NCBI RefSeq assembly: GCF_016859285.1
Contig: NC_053406.1
Location: forward strand, 10,888,026 to 10,952,025
Reading direction: 5' to 3'
Source: Xiphias gladius
Taxonomy: Eukaryota; Chordata; Actinopteri; Istiophoriformes; Xiphiidae
DNA: 64,000 nt
In this document: positions 25,501 to 35,945 of the stretch, piece after piece
Layout: every line of letters begins with the position of its first letter
How positions within the stretch are numbered: position 1 is the first letter of the stretch
Translations under genes and position numbers: made by a program
Notes under the pieces: generated by a model
Seen by the model: only the letters and a program-made list of their open reading frames with translations
The model's database searches: none
What the model was told of the DNA's origin: nothing

Positions 25501-25833
25501 ATGACACAGGCTAACTCAGCAGCACTTTCTTTTTTTCCACTCTGTTTAATCAGCCCAGTAGAGCTTTTAGCCAGCACTGCACTTGTCTCCATCCTTTGTC
25601 TACAAAATATTTAAGCCTCTCCTCTCCTCTTGTCAGTTCCCCCGCCAAGGGATTCAACCATTGCAGTTGCGATTGGGGCATCGGTGGGTGGAGCATTAGC
25701 TCTGCTGATCCTTTCCATGGTAGTAGTGAAATGTCTTCGACGACACCGGAAACAGGAACTGATTTCGGAGGAGAAGATGGAGGAGGAGGGTAAACTGGAG
25801 GCTGAGGGTGTTGCAGAGGAGGGAACCAAGTAA
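15260..25833 (+). CDS. scn2b: Sodium channel beta-2 subunit (scn2b), 4 coding exons
   Basis: Auxiliary subunit of voltage-gated sodium channels: a type I membrane protein that attaches covalently to alpha subunits and also acts in cell adhesion. Joining 15260-15335, 24189-24349, 24457-24673 and 25637-25833 gives 216 aa (human is 215), with consensus gt/ag borders and frame kept throughout. The signal peptide is residues 1-29, with a Leu-rich core at 14-24; the mature N-terminus is probably M30. The V-type Ig domain is about 31-150, with disulphide pair C50 and C129, W67, and the DVGIYNC motif at 123-129. C55 in 'CTFTSC' is the alpha-linking cysteine. Potential N-glycosylation sites are N42, N66 and N74. 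The transmembrane helix is about 160-182, followed by KCLRRHRK and an acidic Glu-rich tail ending EEGTK. Human cysteines 72 and 75 are Ser and Asp here. Exon 1 has A at -3 of the ATG. Identity is firm; whether the species has a second scn2b copy is unknown. Confidence 0.95.
15462..15507. repeat. (GT)n microsatellite in scn2b intron 1
   Basis: About 22 GT units, starting some 125 bases after the exon 1 donor site. Confidence 0.95.
18223..18296 (+). tRNA. tRNA-Thr (anticodon AGT)
   Basis: A 74-nt cloverleaf. The acceptor stem GGCGCTG pairs with CAGTGCC (one G-U), and the discriminator base is T. The A-box region reads 'tggcttagttgg'. The anticodon loop is 'ctagtaa', with AGT in a CTGT/ACAG stem. 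The B box is 'ggttcgaatcc'. It is nearly identical to the vertebrate tRNA-Thr(AGT) I know. There is no intron. It sits inside scn2b intron 1 on the same strand. Only three T follow directly; the first TTTT on this strand is at 18352-18355, so a primary transcript could carry a trailer of about 55 bases. Confidence 0.96.
20915..21040 (-). pseudogene. Tc1/mariner-like transposase fragment
   Basis: On the minus strand a short stretch reads PDPNPIRHLWTSMDRAFE, a decayed version of the 'SPDLNPIEHLW' block near the C-terminal end of the DDE catalytic domain in Tc1-type transposases. The surrounding frame is short, and the Glu that should follow PI is Arg here. It is a dead fragment. It may be related to the TIR remnants at 8213 and 11843, but this is inference. 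Confidence 0.6.
21997..22073. repeat. (GT)n microsatellite in scn2b intron 1
   Basis: About 38 GT units. It gives false His/Thr frames on the minus strand. Confidence 0.95.
22480..22563. repeat. Interrupted (CA)n array
   Basis: CA units are broken by 'cacgcaaa' variants at 22496-22526, followed by a purer CA block and a second short CA block. It is preceded at 22360-22388 by a GT run ending in nine G. Confidence 0.9.
24189..24349 (+). CDS. scn2b: scn2b coding exon 2 (first half of Ig domain)
   Basis: The acceptor 'ttatag' precedes 24189 and the donor gtaaaa follows 24349. It completes Gly26 and encodes residues 27-79: the mature N-terminus, first Ig cysteine C50, alpha-linking C55 and W67. 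The exon ends on a codon boundary (phase 0). Comparison with human beta-2 over 'LNG', 'PCTF-SCY', 'NWTYQE' and 'EEM' is unmistakable. Confidence 0.95.
24457..24673 (+). CDS. scn2b: scn2b coding exon 3 (second half of Ig domain)
   Basis: The acceptor follows a CT-rich tract (…cttcatag). The intron before it is only 107 bases. It encodes residues 80-151, including the DVGIYNC Ig motif and 'NPPDR' shared with human beta-2, and ends phase 1 at 'gtaag'. Confidence 0.95.
24674..25636 (+). other. scn2b: scn2b intron 3
   Basis: Spans gtaagat to the acceptor 'cttgtcag' (963 bases). Unique AT-rich sequence; the small frames in it have no domain. Confidence 0.85.
25637..25833 (+). CDS. scn2b: scn2b coding exon 4 (TM helix and tail)
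   Basis: Completes Leu152 and encodes residues 153-216. 'RDSTIAV-IGASVGG' leads into the transmembrane helix, followed by VVKCLRR, a basic stop-transfer signal, and a Glu/Lys-rich tail ending at TAA 25831-25833. The stop overlaps a usable donor-like 'aagtaaga', so an alternative downstream splice is possible (see findings). Confidence 0.95.
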
Positions 25834-27027
25834 GAAATTTCACCATAACATCCTTAATCCTCAAACAGAAACTACCAGCAGGACCAAGATCAAAAAGTAG
25901 CGAATGATATGCCACATTTGTTTATGTGGCATATGAGAATTACCTATTAGTATGCAGCTGCTGTTCTACTGGTGTATGCCATTTATAAATAACATTTAGT
26001 CCTGAAAGATACCACCAGTATATACTGATTTTTACTGCATATCCCACTGTGCTAGCTGTACAGAGCTACTCCTATTCCCAAATTCACTTTATGCTGGGAT
26101 GTAGTGTAGTGAAAGCACATGTTCTGTTTACGTGCAACACACAGGCTTTTATCCTAGCAGGTTTTATCTACCAAAGTCCTGGTATATACAACAGTTTCTG
26201 TCCAAAATATTATTTGCACAAAAGAAAAACCACACAGTCCTATAAATGGATTACAAACCTCAAACCTTCTCCTTCTATTGACTGAAAGCTAACCTGTTGT
26301 CGTGCTGTTGGGCACCTCTTCTTGTGTATTTATAGGCAACCATAGCTGGGTCTTCTTACTGAACCAGCAGACTGTGGAGCTCCTACCCCCAACACTTCCC
26401 ATGGTAAATACTTTATCATTTCAACCAATCTGGACTGTTGTTGTTGACTGTCAGGGGCACTATGTCTCTTATACAGCTTAGCTTGGCCTGGACACTATGG
26501 AGAAAAATATGAAATACAACTATCTAGATAAATATCAAAGTACCAGCCAGAGTTAAACCAAACAGACAAGACATTTCTATACTTGCATGTTGCTTGCTAC
26601 ATTAAGAATTGTATTTAGCCACGGTAATTAATAAGATGCTGTGGCAAACAGAACCAGAACCTGGATTTACGAATTAACAGACTAAAATGGAAAATCCTCT
26701 CTCTGACAAAAAAGGAGTGTTGATGTGCAGTGTCATGAATGCAAGTGTACCTGTTTTTCTATGTGTGTATTGCCACAGATATCTCTACATGCTCGCTTCT
26801 AAGGTTTAGTGATTGGAGCATCTACCAAGCATTTTACTAGTTTAGGTCAAAATATTGTTCATCATTCTCTATTTTTCTTTTCTTTCAGACTTGTGCACCC
26901 CCCCTCCCGAAGATCTATAGTAACCACTGCTTGAATCATTCTCCACTCATATTTCCATCCCCTCTGCATCTGTGTGTGCGTGTGTGTGTGTTGCATGTGT
27001 GCGCGCTATTGCAGACAAGTGTGCTTC

Positions 27028-27030
<3 letters not shown>
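25834..27030 (+). other. scn2b: scn2b 3' region, probable UTR
   Basis: No AATAAA was noticed shortly after the stop. More distant candidates are near 29073 (caaataaaag), 30843 (aacaataaag) and 31315 (ttaataaag), which would give a long 3' UTR. The stretch has an 11-bp perfect hairpin at 25907-25934. It also has two exon-like blocks with good splice borders at 26336-26403 and from 26889, whose use is unproven. Confidence 0.5.
25907..25934. repeat. Short perfect hairpin after scn2b stop
   Basis: Arms 'atatgccacat' (25907-25917) and 'atgtggcatat' (25924-25934) pair perfectly over a 6-base loop. It starts 74 bases past the stop codon. Confidence 0.75.
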
Positions 27031-27115
<85 letters not shown>

Positions 27116-27165
27116 GCGTGTGTGCGCGCTATTGCAGACAAGTGTGCTTCTTTGTGTGTGTGTGT
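26992..27165. repeat. Compound GT microsatellite with duplicated flank
   Basis: A 39-base unit containing 'gcgcgctattgcagacaagt' occurs at about 26992-27030 and again at 27115-27153, with about 41 GT units between the copies (27031-27113) and more GT after the second. Confidence 0.9.
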
Positions 27166-27386
27166 GTGGTCGCGTGTGGTTAGTGCTTGTACTGAATGTG
27201 TGTGTGCGCAATTCTGTATGCCTGTGTGAGATGTGTCTTTTTCCTTGAAAAACAGCCAGGGAACACTTTTCTGCAACTTAACCACTAAACACATATTACT
27301 TTTTCCATAGCTACAAGACAATATCTACAGCAATAGAATTCTCATGATAAGCAATGGCATTTTCATAGCACACTATATGACAGGCT

Positions 27387-27480
27387 AGGGCTGGGCGGTA
27401 TGACCTAAAATTTATACCACAGTATATTTTGAATAAGGAATGGTAACAATATCACAGCATCGCACTCTTATAATTGAATA
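27387..27480. mobile_element. Possible hAT-type element end
   Basis: The stretch 'agggctgggcggtatgacc' followed by 'ataccacagtatattttgaa' resembles the terminal sequence of a very common fish hAT-like non-autonomous element. The opposite terminus was not found, so length and class are uncertain. Confidence 0.45.
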
Positions 27481-28043
27481 GAATGTGGTTTAAAATTCAG
27501 TCCAGGGCTTTGGGACAAAAACTATTTATTGCCTTTAGTCAATTATTAATTAACTATTAATAAACTTACAGTGGTTGTGGAGGAAGAGCTTCATACTTGA
27601 TGGAAGTTAAAAGCCTTTCACACTGCAGAGTAGATGCTGTGTGTGTATTTGTTGTGTGATGGGAAATCAGCCGTTTGCTCCACTGTCTCACAACAGCCGC
27701 AGTCCAACTTTGGGATTTTGTTTTTGGTGAAATGTTGTGGTTTAACGTACTGTGAATCCATTGCCTTAAAGCCATGTCTCAAAGCTATGTGTATGTATAC
27801 CATGTCTTAACATAGATGCAGAGATAGCGCATATGTTTAGTCTTTCCACGGCTGGCTTTTGCCAAATGATGTCTCAACGGTGTAAACTTGTGGTCTGAGC
27901 CGGAAAGCATTCTCCAACATTGCTTACAGGTGTGGAGGTTGCGCTGCTTAGTGACTTGTCATAATAGAAAAAGCACAGTACTGCTAATCACATTAATGTT
28001 GGCTCTATTCTATTCAAGTGTCTCAGTAAGTAATGACACCAGC

Positions 28044-28425
28044 TGTGTGTGAAATAACCACCTATTTACTATATAGTGTGCTATATCTACCCATCGCCAT
28101 GTTCTTTGAGTGTCTGAAATTTGAGAGTGTAAAATGTATTCACTATAATGTATAATGTCTTCAAACATTCCCACAATGTAGCAAAAAAGTAGTGACCATG
28201 ACGTGTACACTACCTTCTACTAACAATCCAACAATACATAGTGTCTCATGAAAAAGTGAAATTTACAATCCCACATTAGCTCTGTCAGTGGTATCCCAAA
28301 TTTGATTTAATTTTTTATATTTACAAGCGTCTGAAATTGATCACTTTAGAATGAACTATTATATAGGGAGCAGTTAATGAATGACCGAGGAAACGAATTC
28401 ACACAGAGCCAGTGTAACTGAGCCA
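28044..28425. mobile_element. Probable MITE-like TIR element
   Basis: The left side (about 28044-28085, with 'gtgtgaaat' and 'ttactatatagtg') and the right side (about 28350-28410, with 'ctattatatagggagcag' and 'aattcacac') are diverged inverted copies typical of a dispersed fish repeat. The interior is AT-rich and has no gene. Confidence 0.45.
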
Positions 28426-29707
28426 GCATGCACAATACCAGGACCCTGAACCTGAAGCAGCAAACTGGAATTTATTAAGTTTATTATTTACACCTGTGCT
28501 TTTTCTACTGTGACATGTCAAAATGTCTTCTGCGAAAAGGGCCGGTGATGCAATAGTTTTCCAAGAATCTCTTGGTCCTGCCTATGTTTTTTTTTTTTTT
28601 TTTTCTGTTTTTATTTCTTCATTCACTTTTTGTTAACATGTAAAAAACTTTTGTGTAAAAGGGAAGTGGAATATTTTCTCTCAGTGACACAAATGAACTA
28701 CTGCGCTGGTTAACGTGGTAAGTTGTATTGATGCTTTCAGAGCATTTTATCTGACTTTACCTTTAAAATGCATTCTATACTAATACAAACAGCATAGCCA
28801 AATCTTTATATTCCTGCAGTGTGTCATTACAGGGTATACCGTCCTCCCCTAATGATGGGCACTTGTCCATGCAGCCTGGCCTTGTAAAAAGGTATGACAT
28901 GCTAGTACACCTGAATAGAGAGGTTGCAGTGGCAGGCACAAAAATTAGTCTCCGTATTAGAGCATACAATACTTACAATGTTTGTGGCTGCAATACATTG
29001 TACAATCATTTACACATACTGCACAGGAAAAACAGTGACAGTGTTGAGCGCGGAATTTTTCCCTACAATACAAATAAAAGCAAGCGTTAGAGGAGTATGT
29101 GGTTCGAGATAAAGTAAAGTGAATTATTGTTGACTGCATAAGTCAAAAACATTTCAAAAGACAATTTAAAGTGAAAAACTCATACTGCACCTAGAATAAC
29201 ATAAGTCATGTTTGACCTTTACTAATATTTACAGTAGAATTGCATAAAGGTTGACTACAGAGAGGCCTTCACACAGATAAGAGTTATATAGTAACCCTTA
29301 CCATGACCCATATCACACACACAAAGATAAGAGCTGAGTCCCACTAAAGACAGTAATTTAGGAATACCAAATTAAAGTATAAGCTGTTTAAATTCATAAC
29401 TGACAGAAAACAGTTTACTGACAAGTCACTAACGTTTCTCTATGTATTGTAGTTATCCAACTAAACAGGTAGAATTTGTTATTTTGATAAATGAAGCATG
29501 TACAATGTATTATACTTCCATGAGTGCGTGTTAAATAGTGCATATCAAAAAGAAAAAATATATTTAAAGAAAGCAAGATACTTTATTCTGTTCTTTTAGG
29601 TTTCAAGGGAAAACTACAGTAATGTGAGTCAGTTAGAGCATGTTTAACTTTTCACTCAATCAGGTATCAATATTATGTTACCTGATTTTCATTTTGATTT
29701 TAGTTTG

Positions 29708-29767
<60 letters not shown>

Positions 29768-31400
29768 CTTGCATATATGATTTGTAGAGTGTCAGAGGTA
29801 TTTGGTTGCAATTTAATATTCAACTGCCTCATGTTAAATATCAACAAACAACTAAATATTTCATATCATGAAAAAAAAGGTTCCAAACAGACTCTTACAA
29901 TCTAAATCTTTTTTTCTCTCTAATTTCAACCAAAGTCCAGCTGAAACCATTTCATAGAGATTTTAAAACATTTTAAACCCAGCCATTGCACCTCAATACA
30001 ATTCACTTTTTTAGTGTCTATTTTAAAGCAGATGAACATATTTAAAAAGTTATAAAAGTTTTAAAGCTTATACCCTTGTATCCTAGCTCTGTCTCCAATC
30101 TAATGCCTTTACCTCAACAGTGGTGTTTAAAACTGTAGATATTGTTTTGCACATTAACATTTTGACACCTATTCTAATATTATGATGGAGAGCATGTGAA
30201 TATAATGGAAATGAGGAACACATATAAAGCTAACCTTATCAAGACGGTATAATAGAATGTGTGGCTGTTAGACAAGTGGCATGGGGATTGTATGGGTAAA
30301 TGGGAAATGTATCGGTAGTGTACTTATTTGATCGTTTATTTGGTTGAAGCACTTTGAATGTTTTAAAAAAAAAAAAATACTCACTTAAAAAGATACTGGA
30401 TCACTAGTTAGTTTTACATGTAATAGCATGTGAGCTTTGTTAATCTCTGAATGTCCTATGAGGTTTAAACTACAAGAGGCCAGCTGTGTCAAAAATATGA
30501 TGTCACTGTGCTACCTTTTATGGCTCAAGCTGGTTAGCTGTGTCATCCAGCTACTGGAGCGTGGTTAGTGCTTCCAAATCTGGTGACGGGGATAATCCAG
30601 GTTTTTGACATTGTTTAAAAAATATATCTGTACAGGTCTGTGTTTAGGCCTATTACTTAATTATGGTCTTTTTTTCCTTTTTTTTATCATTTATGATTTT
30701 GTAAGCTATGTTCGCCAAAATTACATGTGGTGTATTGTGTGATTTCCTGATATATCAAAAGCACATCTTTGACATCAAAATACTACAATACTCACAGTTG
30801 TAGCCAACAACAAAAAAAAAACAATCATGCTGTGAAGAACAACAATAAAGTGTTAATTTATTGGCATTTTAAAACAGTTGAGAAAAGTATTTTAACCACA
30901 GAGTTGTTTGGTTGGGAGAGCCCTAATTCTGTCACATTTCTTCGGACACTGCTGTGTGTGTGTGGTCATGCATGTTTAAGTTGCAGGGTTTGTGGACTAG
31001 ACCCATTAGGTGATGACACGTTAACATTTTGGGCAAATTTGATGCAGTTTTTACCAGGAAGGTTTTGTTGGCAATATGAAGTCATATACATTACTGTATA
31101 TAGTATCTGGATTTGTCAACCAGAAACAATTAAACAAAACCATTAATATCATGTACTGGGCAGATTTATCATTGCACATCACTGTTTCCCAACGCTGGCT
31201 ATGAATTTGCCCTGAATAGTTGCTCTTGTATCACTTTAAATGTTAGTGGACAACAAACTAATGCTTGCACTGTGCTGCCTCTGACAAAGCAGCTGTCATT
31301 GCATTATGTATTTTTAATAAAGATGATTTACGGAAAATCTTGCAATTCTTTTGTACTTTCCTTTTTATCCTATACACCATTATCTATACCTGCTTATTCT
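28426..31400. other. scn2b-scn4b intergenic (or long 3' UTR)
   Basis: Apart from the AT array, this is AT-rich unique sequence with A/T homopolymers. AATAAA candidates near 29073, 30843 and 31315 could be distal scn2b poly(A) signals. No other gene is seen. Confidence 0.5.
29711..29766. repeat. (AT)n microsatellite
   Basis: About 27 AT units, self-complementary and able to extrude a cruciform. Confidence 0.95.
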
Positions 31401-31655
31401 GGTCAAGTTGGTCAGATTGGTCAAGAAGCGGGGGACACAACTGCATACCACCAGTCTATCAGGGCTGACAACTACTGTACAGGCAGTTTAGAGGTTTCAC
31501 TTCACCAAACCTCATGTCTTTGCACTGTACGAGGACACTGACAAAGAGATGGGAAGATGTGCAAACTCCACACTGAAAGGCCCAGCCAGCATGTGGACTC
31601 AAACACTTCTTGCTGTGAGGTGACACTGCTAATAACTACACCACTGTGTCACCTT
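31400..31655 (-). mobile_element. tRNA-like SINE fragment
   Basis: Read on the minus strand from about 31655 it has a tRNA-like head ('ggtgacacagtggtgtagtt'). The block 'ggcctttcagtgtggagttt' and 'aaagacatgaggtttggtga' follow, then 'gtcagccctgatagactgg'. These are the ordered blocks of a widespread fish SINE-like repeat. The copy is diverged and its B box (gagtcca) is degraded. Confidence 0.55.
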
Positions 31656-33314
31656 ACTTTATTAGAGCCTTCTCATATCTTTCACCTCCCACAGTGTTTC
31701 ATCTAGTTTAACAAAAGGTCGTCTGCTGCATAATATGAGCCCAACCTTTGTTTCTGGACAGTGGTGATACCATAGCCCGTATTTTACTTTACCGTAATAA
31801 TATGCCATATCACTTACATAGTGTATCATAGAGTATCAGAGTTTCGACTGCAGACGCGCTTTATCTCTGACACTACAGCAACTCACCTATTGTATGTATA
31901 TGAGCTGTAACCAGTCTCAAACCCATTAAGCAAAGCTATACTCTGATCTCATCAGGGAGGACAACCTGGAGCTGCTCCACTGAGATTCAGTCAGAGGTGA
32001 CTTTGTGAATGTAGAGTATGTATTTTCAGCTTTTGCAGCCAAACAGGGTTCATTTTGGTTCTGAACAAAACAACCCTGCATTAAAACAATGCAACGGCTG
32101 TGTTGGTGGGGGGGTGAATTGTTTAATACAGATGAGAGTGAAATGTGACCCAGAGGGGTCAGTTTGAGTAATTAATCCATGAGTCTGAAGGCTTATCAAA
32201 CACCAAATCAATGCAAGGCAGTTTATAATTCTATTAAACATTTTACAACTCTACAAATCATAGAGGTGACAAGCGTTTTTATCTTTTATTGCAACAATTG
32301 CGAGGTAAACAGTAGAAAACTGGTAGTCACATTACAATGCAATATTCCACCTGTGCATGCTTGCACATATTTGATTAGCCAGTGCAGCACTGTTCCAGGT
32401 GACAGTGCAATGTTGCGGCAACAGTCTAGCCTGGTTGAAATTTTTTCCAGATGACCCTGTGTTTTTTTTGCCAGAGCTCTCTGCTTTTGCACCCCCGCTG
32501 CATCAGCCCAGTGGGCCTATTCATATGAGAGAAGGGATCTGCGATTATTTTATGTAGTGCTGATTGCCTGAACACAGGCACAACATAGGTGCTACAGTAA
32601 AATAGACCACTGTACAGAATGTCAATCTGAGGGACAGAGCGAGAAAATAAATGTTATCCATCTATTTTGAACCAAATTGTATGAATAGCTGGAATTAGGC
32701 AGTTTTTAAAAATCAATATACTATCCCTACATTACATAGTTTTCACCCAATATTCAAGAAACAATCATGGAAGTAATTATTAAACATTCATTTTCAAAAA
32801 CCACAATAAAAACGTTAACAATTAAATTGCAAAGTGTACAGTCAATAATGGCTGCAAAAGTAGTATGACACATTTCACTCGCTTAAATACAGAACATTTT
32901 ATAAGATTAGAAGATTAAGTGACAGTTTCTTGTGGCTATATGAAGCCAGTGAAACAACAAGTAGTAATGTGATACTTGGAAGAAGAAGACACGAAAGAGA
33001 CCATGTAGTTACAGTTCCACTTCACGCACACACACACAGCCCACAGATCTTGCAATCTTTTTTAACATTTTCGTAGCTATACCTTTTCCACACCAATCCA
33101 ACATCTCCCCAAAGTTATGCCAACATCATGCAAATCACTACCAGTTTTACAAGTACCTCCTAACACCCAGCTCCAAATCATGAGGCTGCACAACATATGA
33201 GGCTACAAGCCTACAACGCAAAATCCTCCACCAAGAGTCCAGCTACATGTTCAGCAGGGTTTCACTACATTTCAGCACTGAAGTCTGGTACTTACAACTC
33301 TAACTTTCAAAGCG

Positions 33315-33372
<58 letters not shown>

Positions 33373-35680
33373 AATAGGTATGTACTGCAGACCGCGCTTA
33401 ACTTTAGACAGGACTCACCTTTTGATGGTCCCTGTTCCCCATTTACAGACAGATGGACGGACTAACATAAAAACAACAGAGGCACAAACCGCAGGGACAA
33501 AACAGACGGGAAAAGGAGAGGAAAGGGACGCAAAGACAAGAACAGAGAGTTACAAGCATGCAACATTCTTCAGATGAAGAAAAGAGGACGGACAGATGAA
33601 AAGGAGAGGTAGAGAGGGGCCCACCCCACTTGTTCTCCTCCACTCAGGATGCTTTCTGAAATCTGCTCACTCACCGGCTGGTGCATAGAGAGAGAGAGGG
33701 AAAGGAAGGGGGAGGGGGAATAGAGCAGGTCGAAGTGTGGGGTGAGAGGAAGGTTAATCAGAGGGGGAGGTGAAAGTGGTGGGTGGGAAAAGATGGAGGT
33801 ATGAAGAGAGAGAAAGGAGAGACTCTTAAGTAGCTGTGTTCGGACCGGCTCAGCCGTGTGGCTCCACTGCAGCATTTCACTGCCTTGGCCGTCCCAGAAA
33901 CAGATTCTCCACTCCCTCCCTCCTTCCCTCCCTCTGCCTCTCATCTCACCTCCCTTCTTTGCCTCCTGTCATCACTCCTCCTATCGCTCCTGTCGTCCCC
34001 CCACCTTGTCTCCTTCTCCCCTGTCCACTCTAGCCTCCTATACCTATCCCTTCTTCTCCTTAAACTTCTCTTTCCTCTCACTCCTCCCGGTCACTAACAT
34101 TTTTCTCTCCTCTCCTCTTCTCTCATCAGTGTAATGTCCTCTTTTGCTCCGCCTTCCTTCTATACACAGCATCCAAGGTCACCCTGTCCAGAGGCAGGTG
34201 TGTGTGCGTGTGCTCACATGTGACTATGTATTGGTGCGTATATGCACAGATACACGGACGTGCATCTCTCTGTATGTTTGCATCTCCTTCTCCCCCTCTT
34301 CATTGTATTTTCCTTTAGTATCTGTTTTCATATTTATCTACATTTAGCTCCCTGCATTAAGGTACCACATGTATTTCACTATCTTTCCCTGCTCCCCACA
34401 AATACTTGAACTTGGAAATGACATCAAGTGCCAAGAGACAGATCACCTGACAACATGTCGATAGGTTCAGTGTATGAGTTGGGGAGGTTAGGCATTCATC
34501 ATGTCAGTATGGATTGTTACGGGAAGGGGGGGGGCTGGAAAGTGGTAAGGGGTAACAGAAATCACAAAAATTCCATGATATACATATTACTACTTCATTA
34601 CTACTTAATTTTTTTCTTTGTATTATGTTGAAATATTTCATACATCAAGTATATTTGCATTTTCTATTAAACCTAAGATGGGCAATAAAATAAACTTTAT
34701 CAGTATATTGTAAGAAATAAGTTTACTCTACTCATTGAAAAAAACAGTATAATAACTATCTGGCTGTGAGATAATCAGAGAATAAACTGTAAGCCACAAC
34801 GTGCCTAAACTCCAGGGAGCGTCAAGTGATGCCAAAACATCAGACATATCAGTGGTGCCAAGTCATCGCTGAAATCACAAAAAAGTGTCGTGTGATGCCA
34901 GGTCATCACAGAAATATGTAGTGTCAGTTTAGAAAAGCAATTAGGTATTGTAGTAAAAATAAACATTGGAACACATAACGAAGTATCAATGCCATTTATA
35001 TTTTTTTTTCTTACATTAAAAAGACTAGAATATAATTTTATTGCTCTCAGAGGGGTAATATCAGCTGTCGCAGGCAGCACAGATAAAAATGAAGCAACTA
35101 CAGCCACACTAGAAAAAACAAAAAACAAAACAATACAAGAAACAGAATAGAAACTCTACAGCAGAAAGGTACAGTATGGGCAGACATATGTATAGTGGTT
35201 AACCCAGGACAGGATACAATACCTGCTGATGTTTGCATCAGCAATGCGAAAAACATTTTTAAACATGCCCTAGCATCTCATTGCTCTGTGCCTGCAGCCA
35301 GACGAGCAGGACAAAGTGGCAGTGTAGTGGGTGGGCTGAGTCTGATGTGGTGACTTTGTGTATGACTACTCCTATGCATGAATACATTTCAGTGAGATGT
35401 GGATGGGCCAAGAGGTTGGGTCAATTATATTCCACAGTAAAGTAAGTGGTGCTGAGATTCTACTTGGAGTGTTAGCAGTTTACAGAGGATGAAGAGTCCC
35501 ATTTGGCAAGCCTATGCAAGTCTACAGTGTGTTGATCAATTGTGAGGTTATCCACTAATGTCCAACAAGGTATCTGAACTCTTTCACCTATTTAACAGTA
35601 ACCTCACCATAGATTATCAGGGAAAGTAAAGGCTAGTAGACCCCTGAAAAGTAGTGAATGCAAAATCCTTTGCTTTTAAT
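31656..35680. other. Intergenic, no gene recognised
   Basis: Holds a (GT)n array at 33316-33370, purine-rich then pyrimidine-rich patches at 33480-34130, and a degenerate tandem repeat near 34815-34920. The proline/serine-rich frames at 33570-34134 come from the pyrimidine tract. Confidence 0.55.
33316..33370. repeat. (GT)n microsatellite
   Basis: About 27 GT units in unique intergenic sequence. Confidence 0.95.
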
Positions 35681-35945
35681 GTTGTTTTACTTGTTCTTAC
35701 ACCATTGAGGGAAATGGGAGGTTGTGTTGGGTATACAGAAATGGGCTTCAGATGTGACCCTGTGTGGCTCTGATATTTGTGATGACACTGTTAAGGTGTC
35801 GGTCGATCGGTGAAGAAGTCATGAATCTTGTGAATGAGGTCAGCCTGCACATTCAGGTTGTGGACGTTGTTAATCCTTCACTGCCACAGAGCTGTGTTGA
35901 AGGCTGAGCTGAGATTGATGAAAGGTATGCTATAATTATGTAATG
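35680..35945 (-). pseudogene. Decayed LINE reverse-transcriptase fragment
   Basis: On the minus strand, around 35925 to 35805, the frame reads FINLSSAFNTALWQ, then a stop, then a segment ending ADLIHKIHDFFTDRPT. This matches the 'F-D-SSAFNT' catalytic block of LINE reverse transcriptases (first catalytic Asp replaced by Asn here) and the following 'W--DFLTDRPQ' block. Further on, 'ATQGHI-SPFLYT' recalls the 'GAPQGCVLSP-LFT' block in a shifted frame. In-frame stops and frameshifts show a dead copy; the family cannot be set. Confidence 0.7.
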
